16,760 nucleotides of DNA from Pseudomonadota bacterium (GTDB taxonomy: Bacteria; Pseudomonadota; Alphaproteobacteria; Rhodospirillales; Rhodospirillaceae). The notes beneath the pieces were generated by a model, which saw only the letters and a list, made by a program, of their open reading frames with translations, was not told the DNA's origin and did not search any database. Each line of letters starts with the position of its first letter. Positions within the stretch are counted from its first letter, which is position 1. The DNA lies in NCBI GenBank assembly GCA_023396465.1, contig JAEWWF010000135.1, positions 1 through 16,760 of the forward strand, given 5' to 3'. A program made the position numbers and the translations under genes. Positions 13,642 to 16,760 of the stretch are shown one piece after another.

Positions 13642-14478
13642 TTACTTCTTCTTCGCCTGGTGACGGGTGCGCATGATGAGCTTATCCGTCGCCTTGTTAT
13701 TGCGGGTGCGCTTGCCCTTGGTCGGCTTGCCCCACGGGGTGACCGGGTGACGGCCGCCCGAAGTGCGACCTTCACCACCACCATGCGGGTGGTCGACCGG
13801 GTTCATCGCCACGCCTCGGACACTCGGACGACGACCGAGCCAGCGGTTACGACCCGCCTTGCCCAGGTTTTCGTTCTGATTGTCCGGGTTGGACACCGCA
13901 CCCACGGTGGCCATGCACTCGCCGCGGACCAGACGCAGCTCGCCCGAGGACAGGCGGAGCTGGGCGTAACCCTGGTCCTTGCCGATCAGCTGCGCATAGC
14001 AGCCAGCGGAACGGGCCATCTGGCCGCCCTTGCCGGCTTTCATCTCCACATTGTGGACGATGGTGCCGACCGGCATGTTCTTCAGCGGCATCGCGTTGCC
14101 CGGCTTGATGTCGGCGCGCTCGGAGGCGACCACCTGATCACCGGCCTTCAGGCGCTGCGGCGCGAGGATGTAGGCCTGTTCGCCGTCCTCGTACGTGATC
14201 AGCGCGATGAACGCGGTGCGGTTGGGGTCGTACTCCAGGCGGTCGACAGTGGCGGGCACGTCGAACTTGGTGCGCTTGAAGTCGATCAGACGGTAGCGCC
14301 GCTTGGCGCCGCCGCCACGGTTGAAGGCCGTGGTGCGACCGGTGTTGTTGCGGCCGCCGCTCTTGGTCAGGCCGTGGGTGAGCGCCTTGACAGGCTTGCC
14401 CTTCCACAGGTCCGAACGGTCCACCAGCACCAGCTGGCGGGTGCCGGGGGTGACCGGCTTGTAATTCTTCAACGCCAT
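13642..14478 (-). CDS. rplB: 50S ribosomal protein L2
   Basis: One of the most conserved large-subunit proteins, needed for subunit association and peptidyl transferase integrity. It has 278 residues. KPVTPGTRQLVLVD starts it, GGGAKRRYRLIDFKR (55-69) and the SH3-like domain with GTIVHNVEMKAGKGGQMARSAG follow. The C-terminal MNPVDHPHGGGEGRTSGGRHPVTPWG loop includes His230, equivalent to E. coli His229. The ATG at 14478 has GGGAG about 9 nt upstream and a 4-nt gap from rplW. Confidence 0.98.
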   Translation of the reverse strand: MALKNYKPVTPGTRQLVLVDRSDLWKGKPVKALTHGLTKSGGRNNTGRTTAFNRGGGAKRRYRLIDFKRTKFDVPATVDRLEYDPNRTAFIALITYEDGEQAYILAPQRLKAGDQVVASERADIKPGNAMPLKNMPVGTIVHNVEMKAGKGGQMARSAGCYAQLIGKDQGYAQLRLSSGELRLVRGECMATVGAVSNPDNQNENLGKAGRNRWLGRRPSVRGVAMNPVDHPHGGGEGRTSGGRHPVTPWGKPTKGKRTRNNKATDKLIMRTRHQAKKK

Positions 14479-14482
14479 GGCG

Positions 14483-14794
14483 TCACACTCCCGTGGTCAC
14501 GTCGATGGAGTGACCCTCGGCGAGAGTCACAACCGCCTTCTTGACGTCGCTGCGGCGACCGAGCGTGCCCTTGAACCGCTTGGTCTTGCCCTTCTGAATG
14601 AGGGTGTTGACCGCGGTCACCTTGACGTTGAACACGCCTTCGACGGCCGCCTTGATCTCCGGCTTGGAGGCATTCAGCGGGACGCGGAACGTAACCTGGT
14701 TGTGCTCAGAGCCCATGGTCGCCTTTTCGGTGATGACCGGGGCCTTGATCAGGTCGTACATGCGTTCCTTGCTCACAGTGACCTGCTTGCTCAT
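14483..14794 (-). CDS. rplW: 50S ribosomal protein L23
   Basis: Exit-tunnel protein, the main anchor for trigger factor and SRP. It has 103 residues. RMYDLIKAPVITEKAT (11-26), the EHNQVTFRVPLNASKPEIKAAVEGVFNVKVTAVNTLIQKGKTKRF core and the LGRRSDVKKAVVTLAEG end (78-94) are typical. Its ATG overlaps the rplD stop by 4 nt (ATGA, 14791-14794), so it should be translated by coupling. Confidence 0.97.
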   Translation of the reverse strand: MSKQVTVSKERMYDLIKAPVITEKATMGSEHNQVTFRVPLNASKPEIKAAVEGVFNVKVTAVNTLIQKGKTKRFKGTLGRRSDVKKAVVTLAEGHSIDVTTGV

Positions 14795-15408
14795 TTCAGG
14801 CGCTCCTCGAGCTTCTCGACCGCCGCCTTGGTCAGCACCAAGGTGTCGCGGCGCAGGATGTCGTAGACATTGGCACCCTGCTGCGGCAGGACGTCGATGC
14901 CGACGATGTTGCGGGCGGCGCGGGAGAACTGCTCGTTCACCTGCTCGCCGTCGATGATGAGCACCGAAGACCAGCCGAGAGCCTTGAACTTGGCGGCAAG
15001 CTCCTTGGTCTTGGCGACGTCGGCGGCGGTGTCGAGCACCACCAGCTTGCCGTCCTTCGCCTTCGCCGAGAGCGCCGTCTTCAGGCCCAGCTTGCGGACC
15101 TTCTTCGGCAGATCATGGGCGTGAGAACGCACGACCGGCCCAAAGATCGTCGCACCACCACGGTACTGCGGGCTGCGCAGCGAGCCCTGACGGGCATGAC
15201 CCGTGCCCTTCTGCTTGTAGGGCTTCTTGGTGGTGCCGGAGATCTCGGAGATCCCCTTCGTCTTGTGGGTACCGGCCTGTCGCTTGGCCAGCTGCCAGCG
15301 GACCACGCGATGCAAAAGGTCGCCGCGGACGTCGAGGCCGAAGATATCTTCGGCCAGTTCGACAGAGCCGGCGCTCTTGTTGTCCAGAGTAATAACGTCA
15401 ACCTTCAT
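14791..15408 (-). CDS. rplD: 50S ribosomal protein L4
   Basis: Large-subunit tunnel-constriction protein; in E. coli it also autoregulates the S10 operon. It has 205 residues. The extended loop region KTKGISEISGTTKKPYKQKGTGHARQGSLRSPQYRGG (49-85) is the tunnel-facing conserved part; SALRALS-type features are replaced by LGLKTALSAKAKDG (106-119). The C-terminal NVYDILRRDTLVLTKAAVEKLEERL is typical. The ATG at 15408 has AAGGAAT at the end of rplC, 6-nt gap. I see no E. coli-like S10 leader for L4 regulation, although the tuf-rpsJ spacer does contain a strong hairpin. Confidence 0.97.
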   Translation of the reverse strand: MKVDVITLDNKSAGSVELAEDIFGLDVRGDLLHRVVRWQLAKRQAGTHKTKGISEISGTTKKPYKQKGTGHARQGSLRSPQYRGGATIFGPVVRSHAHDLPKKVRKLGLKTALSAKAKDGKLVVLDTAADVAKTKELAAKFKALGWSSVLIIDGEQVNEQFSRAARNIVGIDVLPQQGANVYDILRRDTLVLTKAAVEKLEERLK

Positions 15409-15414
15409 GGCCGA

Positions 15415-16161
15415 TTATTCCTTGCTTTCACCTTCGCCGGCGTCCGAGGCGGGAGCCTCTTCGGCAGGCGTGGCAGCCGCGGAGGCGGCGGCCTTGATGC
15501 CGGCAGGCATCGGAAGCTCAACCTTGGCCGGCTTCTTCACGGCGTCACGGACCAGCACCCAGCCACCAGCGTGGCCCGGCACCGAACCGCGCACCAGGAT
15601 CAGACCGCGGTCCTCGTCGGTGGAGTAGACGGTCAGGTTCTGAGTGGTCACCCGCTCGGCACCCAGGTGACCGGCCATCTTCTTGCCCTTGAACACCTTA
15701 CCGGGGTCCTGGCGCTGGCCGGTGGAACCGTGCGAACGGTGAGAAACGGACACGCCGTGCGTCGCTTCAAGGCCACGGAAGTTGTGGCGCTTCATGCCGC
15801 CGGCGAAGCCCTTGCCGATGGTGATGCCCGTGACGTCGACGTACTGGCCGGCGACGAAATGGGCAGCGGACAGTTCGGCGCCGACGTCGACGAGGGCGTC
15901 TTCGGTCACACGGAACTCCGCCAGCTTGCGCTTCGGCTCGACCTTGGCAGCGGCGAAGTGGCCGCGCATGGCCTTGGAGACGTTCTTGACCTTGACCTTG
16001 CCCGCGCCGAGCTGGAGCGCGACGTAGCCGTCCTTTTCAATGGTGCGCTGAGCGACGACCTGGAGGCCATCAACCTTCAGCACGGTGACCGGCACATGTT
16101 CACCCGCAGTGTTGTACATGCGGGTCATGCCGACCTTCTGAGCGATAAGACCGGTGCGCAT
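15415..16161 (-). CDS. rplC: 50S ribosomal protein L3 with acidic C-terminal extension
   Basis: Early-assembly protein that reaches to the peptidyl transferase centre. It has 248 residues against about 209 in E. coli. The core contains MRTGLIAQKVGMTRMY, FAGGMKRHNFRG (119-130), HGVSVSHRSHGSTGQRQDPGKVFKGKKMAGH (135-165) and QNLTVYSTDEDRGLILVRGSVPG. Gln149 in the GQ motif corresponds to the PrmB-methylated glutamine of E. coli; modification is inferred only. About 35 residues at the end (IKAAASAAATPAEEAPASDAG region) form an Ala/Glu-rich low-complexity tail seen in alphaproteobacteria. The ATG at 16161 has AAGGGACAGG upstream. Confidence 0.97.
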   Translation of the reverse strand: MRTGLIAQKVGMTRMYNTAGEHVPVTVLKVDGLQVVAQRTIEKDGYVALQLGAGKVKVKNVSKAMRGHFAAAKVEPKRKLAEFRVTEDALVDVGAELSAAHFVAGQYVDVTGITIGKGFAGGMKRHNFRGLEATHGVSVSHRSHGSTGQRQDPGKVFKGKKMAGHLGAERVTTQNLTVYSTDEDRGLILVRGSVPGHAGGWVLVRDAVKKPAKVELPMPAGIKAAASAAATPAEEAPASDAGEGESKE

Positions 16162-16173
16162 GGTACCTGTCCC

Positions 16174-16482
16174 TTAGAGCTTGATCTCGACGTCGACGCC
16201 GGCCGCGAGATCGAGCTTCATCAGCGCGTCCACGGTCTGCGGCGTCGGGTCGACGATGTCCAGCACCCGCTTGTGCGTGCGGATCTCGAACTGCTCGCGT
16301 GACTTCTTGTCGATGTGCGGCGAGCGGTTGACGGTGAACTTCTCGATCCGCGTCGGAAGCGGGATCGGGCCGCGCACCTGCGCACCCGTGCGCTTGGCGG
16401 TGTTCACGATCTCCAGCGTCGACTGATCGAGGACGCGGTGATCGAACGCCTTCAAGCGGATGCGAATGTTCTGACTATCCAT
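16174..16482 (-). CDS. rpsJ: 30S ribosomal protein S10 / NusE
   Basis: Small-subunit head protein that also acts as NusE in antitermination complexes with NusB and NusG. It has 102 residues: IRIRLKAFDHRVLDQSTLEIV (6-26), TGAQVRGPIPLPTRIEKFTVNRSPHIDKKSREQFEIRTHKR (32-72) and LDIVDPTPQTVDALMKLDLAAGVDVEIKL to the end are all conserved. The ATG at 16482 has only a weak GGA about 8 nt upstream. It is separated from tuf by 81 nt holding a strong hairpin and no visible promoter, so cotranscription with tuf is likely. Confidence 0.97.
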   Translation of the reverse strand: MDSQNIRIRLKAFDHRVLDQSTLEIVNTAKRTGAQVRGPIPLPTRIEKFTVNRSPHIDKKSREQFEIRTHKRVLDIVDPTPQTVDALMKLDLAAGVDVEIKL

Positions 16483-16504
16483 CTTGGCAATCCGTAATGG
16501 AAGC

Positions 16505-16538
16505 GGCTCCCTGATCCCGGTCGCGGGACCAGGGAGCC
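16505..16538 (-). promoter_or_regulatory. Strong hairpin between tuf and rpsJ
   Basis: Arms 16505-16519 and 16524-16538 pair over 15 positions (GGCTCCCTG, one non-Watson-Crick position, then TCCCG) around a 4-nt loop. The single irregular pair is A-C on the plus strand but G-U in minus-strand RNA, so the fold is continuous only in the tuf-rpsJ transcript. No U tract follows. It could be an inefficient terminator, an RNA processing site or an S10-operon control element; these are inferences. Confidence 0.6.
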
Positions 16539-16563
16539 CGCCTGTAATGAAGTGAGTCGCGGC

Positions 16564-16760
16564 TTACTTCACGATCTTGGCGACGACGCCGGCACCGACG
16601 GTGCGGCCGCCTTCGCGAATGGCGAAGCGCAGGCCTTCGTCCATGGCGATCGGGGCGATCAGCGACACGGTGATCGAGATGTTGTCACCCGGCATCACCA
16701 TCTCGGTGCCTTCCGGCAGCGCGATGGTGCCGGTCACGTCGGTGGTGCGGAAGTAGAACT
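16564..16760 (-). CDS. tuf: Elongation factor Tu, C-terminal end only
   Basis: EF-Tu delivers aminoacyl-tRNA to the ribosome in a GTP-dependent manner. Only the last 64 residues (domain III) are in the window; the gene continues past the right edge. The translated end reads FYFRTTDVTGTIALPEG, EMVMPGDNISITVSLIAPIA, GLRFAIREGGRTVGAGVV and AKIVK before a TAA stop (16564-16566), unmistakable for EF-Tu. This copy lies directly upstream of rpsJ, as is usual for the str-S10 junction (rpsL-rpsG-fusA-tuf would be expected further right, outside the window). Confidence 0.97.
   Translation of the reverse strand, partial: FYFRTTDVTGTIALPEGTEMVMPGDNISITVSLIAPIAMDEGLRFAIREGGRTVGAGVVAKIVK

Noticed and set aside
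13126..14544. A 472-codon plus-strand frame opposite rplB and rpsS
   Set aside because: Antisense shadow caused by third-position GC bias; no credible ribosome site or motif.

Overview
The window is almost wholly one minus-strand block: the S10-spc-alpha ribosomal protein supercluster of a GC-rich alphaproteobacterium, read from right to left. Four things support that assignment. adk lies between secY and rpsM. rpsD, rpmJ and infA are missing from the alpha-operon part. The r-proteins have alphaproteobacterial-style sequences, such as the rpoA start MIQKNWQELIKP and the 101-residue zinc-free S14. A Do-type protease and rarA follow rplQ. The overall look is Rhodospirillales (Azospirillum/Magnetospirillum-like), but I cannot name a genus from sequence alone.

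Layout in transcription order: the 3' end of tuf (16760-16564), then the S10 part (rpsJ, rplC, rplD, rplW, rplB, rpsS, rplV, rpsC, rplP, rpmC, rpsQ), the spc part (rplN, rplX, rplE, rpsN, rpsH, rplF, rplR, rpsE, rpmD, rplO, secY), adk, and the alpha part (rpsM, rpsK, rpoA, rplQ). The genes are packed with gaps of a few to some tens of bases and several 1-4 nt overlaps (rplD/rplW, rplV/rpsC, rplN/rplX, secY/adk). The looser joints are tuf-rpsJ (81 nt), adk-rpsM (97 nt), rpsK-rpoA (192 nt) and rpoA-rplQ (289 nt); these hold most of the visible regulatory structure. A classic intrinsic terminator at about 2124-2160 closes the cluster.

Downstream on the same strand, under what looks like a separate weak promoter, come an exported HtrA/DegP-like serine protease with two PDZ domains and the N-terminal part of the AAA+ ATPase RarA, which runs off the left edge.

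Together the genes supply most of the large-subunit core and tunnel proteins, the 30S head and decoding proteins, the translocon channel SecY, adenylate kinase, the RNA polymerase alpha subunit and EF-Tu. No mobile element, CRISPR array, tRNA, rRNA or new multigene system is visible. What deserves attention is regulatory: a near-consensus promoter whose -35 box overlaps the adk stop codon and serves an rpsM with a TTG start; a terminator-like hairpin whose tetraloop contains the rplO stop codon; a similar hairpin at the rpmD stop; and hairpin-rich spacers around rpoA.
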